Assembly: GCA_018240595.1 (NCBI GenBank)
Contig: JAFEFL010000063.1
Span: forward strand, 1 to 64,000
DNA length: 64,000 nucleotides
Direction of reading: 5' to 3'
From: Pseudomonadota bacterium
GTDB taxonomy: Bacteria > Pseudomonadota > Alphaproteobacteria > Rhizobiales > Xanthobacteraceae
Made by a program: the position numbers and the translations under genes
Notes under the pieces: generated by a model
The model's database searches: none
Seen by the model: the letters and a program-made list of their open reading frames with translations, nothing else
Told to the model about the DNA's origin: nothing
Part shown: in pieces, positions 34,801-41,798 of the stretch
Layout: every line of letters starts with the position of its first letter
How positions within the stretch are numbered: the stretch's first letter is position 1

Positions 34801-35247
34801 CTAGTTCTGCGTCGGGCTCTCGGAGGACGGGCGGTTGCGCCGCTCCGCCATAAAGGCATCGAACTCGGTCTTGTCCTTGGCGAAGCGCAGGCGCTCGAGG
34901 AACGACTTGAATTCACGCTGCTCGTCCTCGAGGCGCTTCAGCGTCTCGGTCCGATACTCATCGAAGGCGGCGTTGCCGCTCGACGGCTGATGGCCCCACG
35001 GAGAGCCGCCACCGAAGCCCGGACCGTTGCCGCCCATCTTGGCGCGCATCCAGTCCATCTTCTGTTGCAGACGATCCATCTTGTGCTGCCAGCGATCGTG
35101 GCCGCGATAACCGCATCCCATTCTTCCGCTCCCGATTGTGAAGGCCAAAATTGCGAGACCCAGAGGCCACCAGGCCATGAACCCCAACACGGTCAGGGCG
35201 ATCCAGGCGGGCTTGCCGAATTCGTCGAGCTTCGCGGTGATTGGCAT
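34801..35247 (-). CDS. DUF2852 domain-containing protein
   Basis: A 148-residue protein of the DUF2852 family. One membrane segment is near the N-terminus (about 13-38, PAWIALTVLGFMAWWPLGLAILAF), a short MGCGYRGHDRWQHKMDR linker follows, and the C-terminal half is a charged helix (AFDEYRTETLKRLEDEQREFKSFLERLRFAKDKTEFDAFMAERR in outline). The family is common and short in this order; its function is unknown. Its promoter region holds two palindromes of the same geometry as one upstream of the TetR gene at 38452, so it may be under that regulator. Confidence 0.9.
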   Translation of the reverse strand: MPITAKLDEFGKPAWIALTVLGFMAWWPLGLAILAFTIGSGRMGCGYRGHDRWQHKMDRLQQKMDWMRAKMGGNGPGFGGGSPWGHQPSSGNAAFDEYRTETLKRLEDEQREFKSFLERLRFAKDKTEFDAFMAERRNRPSSESPTQN

Positions 35248-35269
35248 GGTCGGCCTCGCTCACGTGTGA

Positions 35270-35328
35270 ATGTAAATAACATTTACATGGATAAGGGTGA
35301 CGGATCGGAATGTCAACACCCTTTACAT
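35270..35328 (-). promoter_or_regulatory. Promoter with two 8-3-8 palindromes (DUF2852 gene)
   Basis: On the minus strand TTGACA (35311-35316) and TATCCA (35288-35293) are 17 bp apart, a sigma-70-like promoter. A perfect palindrome ATGTAAAT-AAC-ATTTACAT covers 35270-35288, at the expected start point. A second, imperfect one with the same 8-3-8 spacing (ATGTCAAC-ACC-CTTTACAT) covers 35310-35328 and the -35. This is the layout of a repressed promoter. Confidence 0.65.
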
Positions 35329-35452
35329 CGAGAATTTTGAGGTAAGGCCGCCAGCGCGGATTGCGAGGGGGGTGCGGCCTAATTACCCCTCGCCTGGAGG
35401 CGGCGGTGAACACCGTCGATGCGGGCGGGCGGACGCAGCGCAGTCGCGATTG

Positions 35453-35914
35453 TCAGGAGGCACGGCCTTCCGGTGACACGCCATTCCCTACCGGCCTGCC
35501 GACTTTTTCCCAATGGTGCGTGATCCGCGGCAGGCTGACCTCGATCCAGTCGGCCAGCGCCCTCACCTTCTCCGCCGCCTCGCGGCCGAGCGGCGTCAGG
35601 CTGTATTCGACGTGCGGCGGCACGACTTGATAGGCAACGCGCGACACCATGCCGTCGGCTTCGAGTTGTTGCAGGGTCTGCGCCAGCATGCGCTCGCTGA
35701 CGCCGCCGATGGTGCGCCGTAGCTCGCTGAAGCGGTGCATGCGCCGCTCCAGGACAATCAGCACCAGCACGCCCCAGCGGCTTGTCAGGTGCTTGAGCAC
35801 ATCGCGCGACGGGCAATTCGCCGCGAGAACATCGCCGCGCAGGAGCTGCTCGGACAGCGTCGCCGGCGCGTCCAGATCGGAATTCTCATGATCTGCCATT
35901 GCCCTAATCCTCAA
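35453..35914 (-). CDS. HxlR-family redox-type regulator (QorR-like)
   Basis: A 153-residue winged-helix regulator of the HxlR/YtfH family. The block NCPSRDVLKHLTSRWGVLVLIVLERRMHRFSELRRTIGGVSERMLAQTLQQLEADG in outline is the family core, and its Cys (residue 34, or 29 if it starts at the Met of MADHENSD) corresponds to the redox-sensing Cys of QorR/HypR types. It is divergent from the NmrA-type quinone oxidoreductase gene, the E. coli ytfH-ytfG arrangement. Two starts are possible (35914 and 35899). Confidence 0.88.
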   Translation of the reverse strand: MRIRAMADHENSDLDAPATLSEQLLRGDVLAANCPSRDVLKHLTSRWGVLVLIVLERRMHRFSELRRTIGGVSERMLAQTLQQLEADGMVSRVAYQVVPPHVEYSLTPLGREAAEKVRALADWIEVSLPRITHHWEKVGRPVGNGVSPEGRAS

Positions 35915-35938
35915 ACTGGGCTTCCGCCCGATTTTTAT

Positions 35939-35963
35939 ACTTACATTATTGTATGTACTTACG
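35939..35963. promoter_or_regulatory. Candidate HxlR operator between the divergent genes
   Basis: TACTTAC is directly repeated at 35939-35945 and 35957-35963, and TACAT/ATGTA (35943-35958) form a dyad between them. HxlR family regulators bind such repeats in AT-rich divergent promoters. The site lies 25 bp from the HxlR start and 60 bp from the oxidoreductase start. Confidence 0.5.
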
Positions 35964-36022
35964 AAAAATAATCAAGGAGCCTATGTGAGTGCGATCGAAA
36001 CCGCTTCTGGAGATCGAATCCC

Positions 36023-36871
36023 ATGACCATCGGAATCACCGGCGCTACCGGCCAACTCGGCCGCCTCGTCGTCAGCCAGCTCAAAGGCAAAGTGCCCGCC
36101 GGCGACGTCGTCGCCCTCGTCCGCTCGCCGGCCAAGGCCGCCGAGCTCGGCATCGCCGCGCTCGAGGCGGACTACGCCAAGCCGGCCACTCTCGATACCG
36201 CGCTCAAGGGCATCGACACGCTGCTGCTGATCTCATCGAGCGAAGTCGGCCAGCGCGAAGCGCAGCACAACGCCGTCATCGCCGCGGCGAAGAAGGCCGG
36301 TGTGAAGCGCATTGTTTATACCAGCATCCTGCATGCGGATTCATCGGCCATCGATCTTGCCGCCGAGCATCGCGCCACCGAAGCCGCCATCAAGGCCTCG
36401 GGCATCCCTTTCACCTTCCTGCGCAACGGCTGGTACATCGAGAACTACGCCGCCGGCATTGCCGGCGCGGTGGCGGGCGGCACGCTTTATGGCGCCGCCG
36501 GCGACGGCAAGATTTCGGCAGCAGCGCGCGCCGATTATGCCGCCGCCGCCGTGGCGGTGCTGACCACGCCGGGTCACGACAACAAAACCTACGAACTCGC
36601 GGCCGACACGCCGTTCACGCTTGCCGCGCTCGCCGCGGAAATCTCGCGCCAGACCGGCAAGACCATTCCGTACCAGAACCTGACGGTCGCCGATTATGCC
36701 AAAGGTCTCGCCAGCCACGGCGTGCCCGAAGGTTTCGCCAAGATGATTGCCGGCTGGGAAGTGCCGATTTCGCATGGCGCGCTGTTCGACGACAGCCGCA
36801 CGATGTCGAAGCTGATTGGCCGCCCGACCACGGCGCTTGCCGATTCTATCCGGTCCATCCTGAAGGGTTGA
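36023..36871 (+). CDS. NmrA-type SDR, NAD(P)H:quinone oxidoreductase 2-like
   Basis: A 282-residue atypical short-chain reductase of the NmrA/QOR2 (YtfG) type. The Rossmann motif is ITGATGQLGRLVVSQL (about 4-19), then LVRSPAKAAELGIAALEADY, and the family segment RIVYTSILHADSS. There is no Tyr-x-x-x-Lys, as expected of NmrA-like members that may lack catalysis. E. coli QOR2 reduces quinones with NADPH. It is divergent from an HxlR regulator gene that likely senses redox state. An ending hairpin at 36876-36907 is shared with the convergent gene. Confidence 0.9.
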   Translation: MTIGITGATGQLGRLVVSQLKGKVPAGDVVALVRSPAKAAELGIAALEADYAKPATLDTALKGIDTLLLISSSEVGQREAQHNAVIAAAKKAGVKRIVYTSILHADSSAIDLAAEHRATEAAIKASGIPFTFLRNGWYIENYAAGIAGAVAGGTLYGAAGDGKISAAARADYAAAAVAVLTTPGHDNKTYELAADTPFTLAALAAEISRQTGKTIPYQNLTVADYAKGLASHGVPEGFAKMIAGWEVPISHGALFDDSRTMSKLIGRPTTALADSIRSILKG

Positions 36872-36875
36872 ACGC

Positions 36876-36907
36876 AAAAGCCCCTGCCGGTCTTGCCGGC
36901 AGGGGCT
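36876..36907. terminator. Bidirectional hairpin between convergent genes
   Basis: AGCCCCTGCCGG and CCGGCAGGGGCT form a perfect 12-bp stem around TCTTG. On the minus strand it is followed by TTTTGCG, giving a good terminator for the decarboxylase-family gene. It also stands 8 bp after the oxidoreductase stop on the + strand. Confidence 0.85.
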
Positions 36908-36918
36908 CATTCGCAGCT

Positions 36919-37383
36919 TCAGCCTTTCCACACGCCGGCGACCTGGCGCACGGCGACGTTCAGCCGGTTCCACACATTGATCTGGCCGATGGCGAACAGC
37001 AGCGCGGCCATCGCCTGCTCGTCGTAGTGCCTCGCCGCTTCGTCCCAGGTCGCATCGTCGATCGGATCGGCGCGATCGCTGAGCCGCGTCGCCGCTTCGG
37101 TGAGCGCCAGCGCCGCGCGTTCGGCGTCGGTGAAAAACGGCGTGTCGCGCCACGCCGCCACCGCGAAGATTCGCTCGTCGCTCTCGCCATATTTCTTCAG
37201 CGCCCGCGCATGCATGTCGACGCAGACGCTGCAGCCGTTGATCTGGCTGGCGCGCAGATAGACCAGTTCGAGCTGGGCCGGCGACAAGCCCTTGTTGTCG
37301 GTCGCCCTGCCGAGCGCCTGCATCGCGCTCATCGCCTCGCTCAGAACAAATGCCGGATGTTTCATACGGGCTTGCATTGTCAT
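36919..37383 (-). CDS. Carboxymuconolactone decarboxylase/AhpD-family protein
   Basis: A 154-residue protein of the CMD family with an AhpD-type redox pair Cys51-x-x-Cys54 and His58 in INGCSVCVDMHARALKKYG. AhpD-like members are peroxidase reductants. The rest is helical, including LVYLRASQ, AALALTEAATRLSDRADPIDD and LLFAIGQINVWNRLNV. The start at 37383 has a good AAGGAG (37392-37397). An ECF41-type promoter lies on its strand (37434-37460), and it is divergent to the sigma factor gene, the classic ECF41 partner arrangement. Confidence 0.93.
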   Translation of the reverse strand: MTMQARMKHPAFVLSEAMSAMQALGRATDNKGLSPAQLELVYLRASQINGCSVCVDMHARALKKYGESDERIFAVAAWRDTPFFTDAERAALALTEAATRLSDRADPIDDATWDEAARHYDEQAMAALLFAIGQINVWNRLNVAVRQVAGVWKG

Positions 37384-37433
37384 CCATCGTCTCCTTGATT
37401 GGGCCCGACCTCCGGGCCGGTTGTCACCTCCAT

Positions 37434-37460
37434 GACGAAGCGCGCGCCGGCGATGTGACG
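37434..37460 (-). promoter_or_regulatory. ECF41-type promoter of the CMD gene
   Basis: On the minus strand CGTCACA (37454-37460) and CGTC (37434-37437) are separated by 16 bases. The known ECF41 promoter is TGTCACA and CGTC at this spacing; the first base of the -35 differs. The -10 is about 50 bp before the CMD start. Confidence 0.65.
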
Positions 37461-37523
37461 ACAGCGCGAAAAATTTGCGGTGGAACCCCGGCGTCCGGCT
37501 TTCGCCAAGAATTTCGCGTTCTC

Positions 37524-37550
37524 TGTCACATCGGGCGCTGCCCGAACGTC
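37524..37550 (+). promoter_or_regulatory. ECF41-type promoter of the sigma factor gene
   Basis: TGTCACA (37524-37530) and CGTC (37547-37550) with a 16-base spacer match the ECF41 consensus exactly. It is 36 bp before the sigma factor start and so predicts autoregulation. Confidence 0.75.
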
Positions 37551-37586
37551 TAGGTATCGAGAGCTGACAGAGCTGGACCTTGACCG

Positions 37587-38447
37587 ATGACCGAAACCGA
37601 TATTTTCGCCGAACGTTTTGAAGCCGCCCGGCCGCGCCTGCGTGCGGTCGCCTATCGCATGCTGGGCTCCGGCGCCGAGGCCGACGATGCCGTACAGGAA
37701 GCCTGGTTGCGGCTGAGCCGCACCGGCGGCGACAGCGTCGATAACCTGCCGGCCTGGCTGACCACCGTGGTCAGCCGCGTCTGCCTCGACATGCTGCGCG
37801 CGCGCCGGTCACGCCGCGAAGAGCCGATCGGCCCCGGCGTGCCCGAGCCGTCGACCGGCAGCGCCGAGGACGACGCCCTGCTCGCCGACTCGGTCGGCAT
37901 GGCGCTGCTCATCGTGCTCGACAAACTGACACCGGCCGAGCGCGTCGCTTTCGTGCTCCACGACATGTTCGATCTGCCGTTCGACGCCATCGCGCCGATC
38001 GTCAATCGCTCGCCCGAAGCGGCGCGCCAACTCGCCAGCCGCGCCCGCCGCCGCGTCCAGGGCGCAAGCGATGTCGACGCCGCCGATCTCGATCGCCAGA
38101 ATGAAATGGTGAACGCCTTCATCGCAGCGTCGCGCGACGGCAACTTCGAGGCGCTGCTGACGATGCTCGATCCCGACGTGGTGATGCGCGCCGACGACGC
38201 CGCCTTCGCCATCGGCGGCGTCCGCGAACTGCACGGCGCCAATGCGGTGGCGACGACCTTCAACGGACGCGCGCGCGCCGCGCGCCCGGCGCTGGTCGAC
38301 GGCCATCCGGCTTTCGTCGTGTTCCTGCAGGGCTATCTGCGCATCGTGGTGATGCTCAGCTTCAACGCCGGCCGCATCGCCGGCATCGACGCCATTGCCG
38401 ACCGGGCGCGGCTCGGCAATTTCGACATCGAGCTGCTGGACGAATGA
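37587..38447 (+). CDS. ECF41-type RNA polymerase sigma factor with SnoaL-like tail
   Basis: A 286-residue extracytoplasmic-function sigma factor. The sigma2 region (about 10-80) includes YRMLGSGAEADDAVQEAWLRL and TTVVSRVCLDMLRARRS; the linker has IGPGVPEP, like the ECF41 linker motif; sigma4 (about 105-165) includes LTPAERVAFVLHDMFDLPFD and RSPEAARQLASRARRRV. The last 115 residues (from about 172) are a SnoaL/NTF2-like domain, which in ECF41 proteins regulates the sigma factor in place of an anti-sigma. It has an ECF41-type promoter upstream and the CMD gene divergent, the known group partner. Confidence 0.92.
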   Translation: MTETDIFAERFEAARPRLRAVAYRMLGSGAEADDAVQEAWLRLSRTGGDSVDNLPAWLTTVVSRVCLDMLRARRSRREEPIGPGVPEPSTGSAEDDALLADSVGMALLIVLDKLTPAERVAFVLHDMFDLPFDAIAPIVNRSPEAARQLASRARRRVQGASDVDAADLDRQNEMVNAFIAASRDGNFEALLTMLDPDVVMRADDAAFAIGGVRELHGANAVATTFNGRARAARPALVDGHPAFVVFLQGYLRIVVMLSFNAGRIAGIDAIADRARLGNFDIELLDE

Positions 38448-38451
38448 CGCG

Positions 38452-39111
38452 CTATCGGCTGAGGCCGAGGCCGCGCAGATAGATCAGCACCTCGGCCTCG
38501 AGCAGTTCATCCGGTGCCATGGGTAATGTGCGTCGCGCCCGGTCGCCCCGCCCGAACAGCGAGGCGATGCCGTGCGTCATCGACCAGATGTGCAGCGCCA
38601 CCATCAGGGCCGGCGGCCGTTCGCCCGGCGGCAAGGTCGCGACCAGCCGCTCCGCCGCGGCACGCAGCACGGCAAAGGCGTTGTCGGCGGCGCTGCGCAA
38701 TTGCGGATCCGTATCGGGCGCGACGCCGGCCTCGAACATCGCGGAGTAATACGCCGGCATGTCGCGAGCGAAATCGAGATAGGCTCGGCCCAGGCGGTCG
38801 AGTGCCGCCTTCGGCTCCGGTTTGCCGTCGTCCCAGGCTTTCGCCAGCGCTTCGGTGAATTGCTCGAAACCGCGCCGCGCGACGTCGGCGATGAGTTCCT
38901 CGCGTCCCTTGAAGTGGCGGTAGGGCGCCGCGGGCGACACCCCGGCCCAGCGGGCCGCGTCGGCGAAGGTGAAGCCGGCCGGGCCTTTTTCGGCGATCAG
39001 TTCGAGCGCGGCGCGGACCAGCGCCTCTTTCAGATTGCCATGGTGGTAACCGCGCGCGCCGCCATCGCCCGCGCCGGGCGGGCCGTCGCGATCATTTTTG
39101 GTCCATCTCAT
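38452..39111 (-). CDS. TetR-family regulator with WHG (TetR_C_33) domain
   Basis: A 219-residue repressor. The helix-turn-helix is in ALVRAALELIAEKGPAGFTFADAARWAGVSPAAPYRHFKGREELI (outline), and the C-terminal domain carries the HIWSMTHGIASLFG motif of the WHG type. I start it at 39111 (MRWTKNDRDG), since a strong palindrome (39126-39146) lies just upstream and would fall inside the protein if the frame were started at 39177. It is divergent from the phytanoyl-CoA dioxygenase gene. It is convergent with the sigma factor gene, 4 bp apart. Confidence 0.9.
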   Translation of the reverse strand: MRWTKNDRDGPPGAGDGGARGYHHGNLKEALVRAALELIAEKGPAGFTFADAARWAGVSPAAPYRHFKGREELIADVARRGFEQFTEALAKAWDDGKPEPKAALDRLGRAYLDFARDMPAYYSAMFEAGVAPDTDPQLRSAADNAFAVLRAAAERLVATLPPGERPPALMVALHIWSMTHGIASLFGRGDRARRTLPMAPDELLEAEVLIYLRGLGLSR

Positions 39112-39125
39112 GCGCGGGACGCCCT

Positions 39126-39146
39126 CATGTGAAGGGCCTTTACATG
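39126..39146. promoter_or_regulatory. Candidate TetR operator 1 (8-3-8 palindrome)
   Basis: CATGTGAAGG and CCTTTACATG pair with one mismatch around a single base; the inner 19 bp (39127-39145) is ATGTGAAG-GGC-CTTTACAT. It is 15 bp from the regulator start. Geometry and outer bases match the two palindromes at 35270-35288 and 35310-35328. Confidence 0.65.
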
Positions 39147-39186
39147 AATCGAGCGAAGGCGTCGATGGGCCCGCCAATCCATGTGA

Positions 39187-39207
39187 TTGTATAAATTATT
39201 TTTACAA
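39187..39207. promoter_or_regulatory. AT-rich dyad before the PhyH gene
   Basis: TTGTATAAAT and ATTTTTACAA pair with one mismatch around a single T, in an AT-rich stretch that ends 15 bp before the dioxygenase start. It may be a second operator or part of the promoter. Confidence 0.4.
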
Positions 39208-39221
39208 CCTAATTTAGAACC

Positions 39222-40271
39222 ATGCCTTCACCCGCTGCCCGCCTCGATGTGGTCGCCCTGCCCGACAGCGCCGAGACCGGCGCGCTCGGCGTGCGGCACC
39301 TCAGGCGCTATTGGGCCCGGATGCGGGCCGCGCGCCATGGCCTCACGACGCCCCGCGAGGCGATGGACCGGCAGCGCGACACCCTCATCGTCCACGGCCT
39401 CGGCGTCGGCCTCGAACAGGTCTTGCAGTATCTCGCCAGCGCGCAGCCGGACTTCGCCGACTTCGAACGCTGGATCGTGGCGACGACCGGCGGCATCGCG
39501 CCGGAGCGTATCGCCCGGCTCAACGCGGCGCTGGCCGGCGAGCCGCCGCCCGAGCGGACACGAGCATGGCTGGCCGCCATCGACGCCATGCCGGCCGTGC
39601 TGAGCGATGACGATCTCGCGCACTGGCACGAACACGGTTACGTCGTCGTGCACGACGCCGTGCCGGATGAGACGCGCGACGCCGCGGCGCAGGCGCTGTG
39701 GGACCGTCTCGGCGCCAGCGCCGACGCGCCGGACAGCTGGTACGTCGGCAACGACCACGGCATCATGGTGCAATATTTCCAGCACCCGGCCTTCGAAGCG
39801 AACCGCCGCGCGCCGCGGCTGCACAAGGCCTTCGCGCAGTTGCACGGCACGGCCGATCTGTGGGTGACGACCGATCGCGTCGGCTTCAACGTGCCGGAGC
39901 GGCGCGGTTTTGAATTCCGCGGCCCGCACTTGCACTGGGATGTCAGCCTGAAGCGGCCGATCCCGTTCGGCACGCAAGGCATCCTCTATCTCGCCGACAC
40001 GCCGCCCGAACAGGGCGCATTTACTTTGGTGCCGGGCTTCCAGGTCTGGGGCGACGAATGGCTGGCGTCACTGGCGCCCGGCGCCGATCCGCGCCGGCAG
40101 GACCTCTACGCGCTCGGCGCCATGCCTATCGGCGGCCGGGCCGGCGATCTCATCATCTGGCATCACGCGCTGCCGCACGGCGCCAGCCCCAATCGCGGCG
40201 ATCGCCCTCGCCTGGTGCAATACATCAACATGTTCGCCGCCGATTACGATGAGCAGGACGAGTGGATTTAA
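39222..40271 (+). CDS. Phytanoyl-CoA dioxygenase-family protein
   Basis: A 349-residue Fe(II)/2-oxoglutarate-type oxygenase (PhyH family). The iron ligands are His238 and Asp240 in GPHLHWDVSL and probably His319 in WHHALPHGASPNRG; the 2-oxoglutarate-binding Arg is near 328-330 (DRPRLVQY). The first 120 residues are an extra helical part before the HEHGYVVVHDAVPDE strand where the fold begins. It is divergent from a TetR regulator and has a DoxX gene 94 bp after its stop. The substrate is unknown. Confidence 0.88.
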   Translation: MPSPAARLDVVALPDSAETGALGVRHLRRYWARMRAARHGLTTPREAMDRQRDTLIVHGLGVGLEQVLQYLASAQPDFADFERWIVATTGGIAPERIARLNAALAGEPPPERTRAWLAAIDAMPAVLSDDDLAHWHEHGYVVVHDAVPDETRDAAAQALWDRLGASADAPDSWYVGNDHGIMVQYFQHPAFEANRRAPRLHKAFAQLHGTADLWVTTDRVGFNVPERRGFEFRGPHLHWDVSLKRPIPFGTQGILYLADTPPEQGAFTLVPGFQVWGDEWLASLAPGADPRRQDLYALGAMPIGGRAGDLIIWHHALPHGASPNRGDRPRLVQYINMFAADYDEQDEWI

Positions 40272-40365
40272 CCCTCAGGAATCGGGCAGACACAGCGAAC
40301 GCCATTGAGGTATATCCGTACGGCCGACCGCCCAACGCAGCGGCGCAGCGCAATGGAGGAAACCC

Positions 40366-40764
40366 TTGGCCATCACGATTTCGATTCTTGTGGCGCGGCT
40401 GATTTTCGGTCTGGTCTTTGTCATGGCCTTTGTCTTCAAGTTCGCCGACATGCCGGCGACCGCGAGTTTCATCGCCGCGGCCGGCTTTCCGATGCCGACG
40501 GTGCTGGCCTGGCTGGCTGCGTTCTTCGAAGTCGCGCTCGCCTTCGCGTTCCTGTCCGGCGCGTTCTTCTCTTACGCCTGCTATCTCGCCGCGGCTTACG
40601 TGATCTTCCTCGGCTTCGCCTTTCATGGCCCGTCGCACTGGGCCGGCAATCAGGCGGAGTTCGGCTTCTTCGTCGATCACTTCACGTTCATGGCCGGCTT
40701 GCTGTTCGCCGCCGCTTACGGCCCGGGCGACAAACTGGCGTGGAAGATCGGCGCGCCGCGCTAG
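40366..40764 (+). CDS. DoxX-family membrane protein
   Basis: A 132-residue DoxX-like integral membrane protein with four membrane segments (ITISILVARLIFGLVFVMAFVF; VLAWLAAFFEVALAFAFLSGA; YACYLAAAYVIFLGFAF; FTFMAGLLFAAAYGPG). There is no ATG at the conserved N-terminus; the start is TTG at 40366, 5 bases after a Shine-Dalgarno GGAGGA (40355-40360). It follows the PhyH gene and is probably cotranscribed. DoxX relatives form redox-linked complexes with sulfur or thiol oxidases; the specific role here is open. It ends 4 bp inside the convergent ogt. Confidence 0.87.
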   Translation: MAITISILVARLIFGLVFVMAFVFKFADMPATASFIAAAGFPMPTVLAWLAAFFEVALAFAFLSGAFFSYACYLAAAYVIFLGFAFHGPSHWAGNQAEFGFFVDHFTFMAGLLFAAAYGPGDKLAWKIGAPR

Positions 40765-41336
40765 CGGCGCACGGCGAGCGGCAGCGCGTCGAACAGAGTC
40801 GGCCCGCCGGGCTGCGCGCCTTCGATGGTCAGCAGCTTGAGCTTGGTGACGACGCCGCCCGGCGCCGAGAAGCCGCCGGTTTTGGCGCCATTGCGGTCGC
40901 TCGCCGCCAGCACGCGGTGGCACGGCATCACGACCGGGCACGGATTCTGCCCCATGGCCTGGCCGACGGCGCGCGCCAAGGACTTGTCGCCGAGGCGCTC
41001 GGCAACTTCGCCATAGGTCAGCGTCTCGCCCGGCGGGATCTGCCGCACGATCTTGTAAACACGGGCGTTGAAGTCCGGCGTCGCACTGTCGTCGATGAGG
41101 ATGTCGGCGAGGTCGCGCTTCTCGCCATTGAGCAGCGCAACGATGCCCTTGATCGCTCGTTGCGCTGCGTCATCCGGCGCGCGTTCGACCGCCTGCGGAA
41201 AGCGCCTGTGCATCCGCGCGCGCGTCGCTTCCACGCTCGCCTCCGGCAATTGCACGCCGATCAGGCCCTGCGCATGCCAGGCAATGGCGCAGGTTCCGAT
41301 CGCCGTATCGAACAACGTGTAGGCTTGCCCGCTCAT
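40761..41336 (-). CDS. ogt: Methylated-DNA-[protein]-cysteine S-methyltransferase
   Basis: Repairs O6-methylguanine and O4-methylthymine by suicide alkyl transfer to its own Cys. The 191-residue protein starts at 41336 (MSGQAYTLFDTAIGTC); an upstream extension has no family similarity. The DNA-binding recognition region is YGEVAERLGDKSLARAVGQAMGQNP and the acceptor Cys is in VVMPCHRVLAA. The Asn hinge before it is conserved (GQNPCPVVMPCHR). It is convergent with DoxX (4-bp overlap) and downstream of the ABM gene by 55 bp on the same strand. Confidence 0.94.
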   Translation of the reverse strand: MSGQAYTLFDTAIGTCAIAWHAQGLIGVQLPEASVEATRARMHRRFPQAVERAPDDAAQRAIKGIVALLNGEKRDLADILIDDSATPDFNARVYKIVRQIPPGETLTYGEVAERLGDKSLARAVGQAMGQNPCPVVMPCHRVLAASDRNGAKTGGFSAPGGVVTKLKLLTIEGAQPGGPTLFDALPLAVRR

Positions 41337-41391
41337 GCGCCTAACATGGCGCTGGCCGGCGCAATCCGCCACCCGCTTTCTGGAGCCATCC

Positions 41392-41718
41392 TCAGGCACA
41401 GACACCGTAGTTGGCCATATCGGCGGTGATGCCGAGACGGGCGATCAGATCCTGCGGATTGAAATTCATCTCCTGGTAGCGCGCCGTCACTGTCGCCCTG
41501 GCGTTTTCCAGCGCCTCGGCGTCCTGCCATTCGACAAACGTGACAACATTGAAGGCGCCGGGGCCGGCGACCTGAGCGAGCACGAGGTTCTGCCGGCAGC
41601 CCGGCATCGCCTGCAGCATCTCCTTGATCATGGCGACGCGCGCCATGAACTCGTCGCGAGCTTGGGCCGGGACGATGAATTTATCGACGCGATAAACCGA
41701 TGACGATGCAACGGACAT
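41392..41718 (-). CDS. Antibiotic biosynthesis monooxygenase (ABM)-domain protein
   Basis: A 108-residue dimeric ferredoxin-like protein of the ABM/EthD type: YRVDKFIVPAQARDEFMARVAMIKEML and then NVVTFVEWQDAEALENARATVTARYQEMN. Family members are cofactor-free monooxygenases, quinol oxygenases or heme-degrading enzymes, but many are of unknown use. It is divergent from a MarR gene with an operator-like dyad between them, a common regulator-target pair. Confidence 0.85.
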   Translation of the reverse strand: MSVASSSVYRVDKFIVPAQARDEFMARVAMIKEMLQAMPGCRQNLVLAQVAGPGAFNVVTFVEWQDAEALENARATVTARYQEMNFNPQDLIARLGITADMANYGVCA

Positions 41719-41761
41719 GACTGAACTCCACAGGATTGATCGAAGGCCATCATCGGCCTAT

Positions 41762-41798
41762 TTGACTATATATTGTCAACTGGGATATTCATTGTCAA
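41762..41798. promoter_or_regulatory. Candidate MarR operator (ABM/MarR gap)
   Basis: TTGACTATA and TATTGTCAA (41762-41779) pair with one mismatch. TTGTCAA is then repeated directly at 41773-41779 and 41792-41798, the last overlapping the MarR start codon. The sites cover the divergent promoter. Confidence 0.6.

Noticed and set aside
36341..37387. 348-codon minus-strand frame over the NmrA and CMD genes
   Set aside because: Different phase from the real CMD gene, and antisense to the reductase; no domain.
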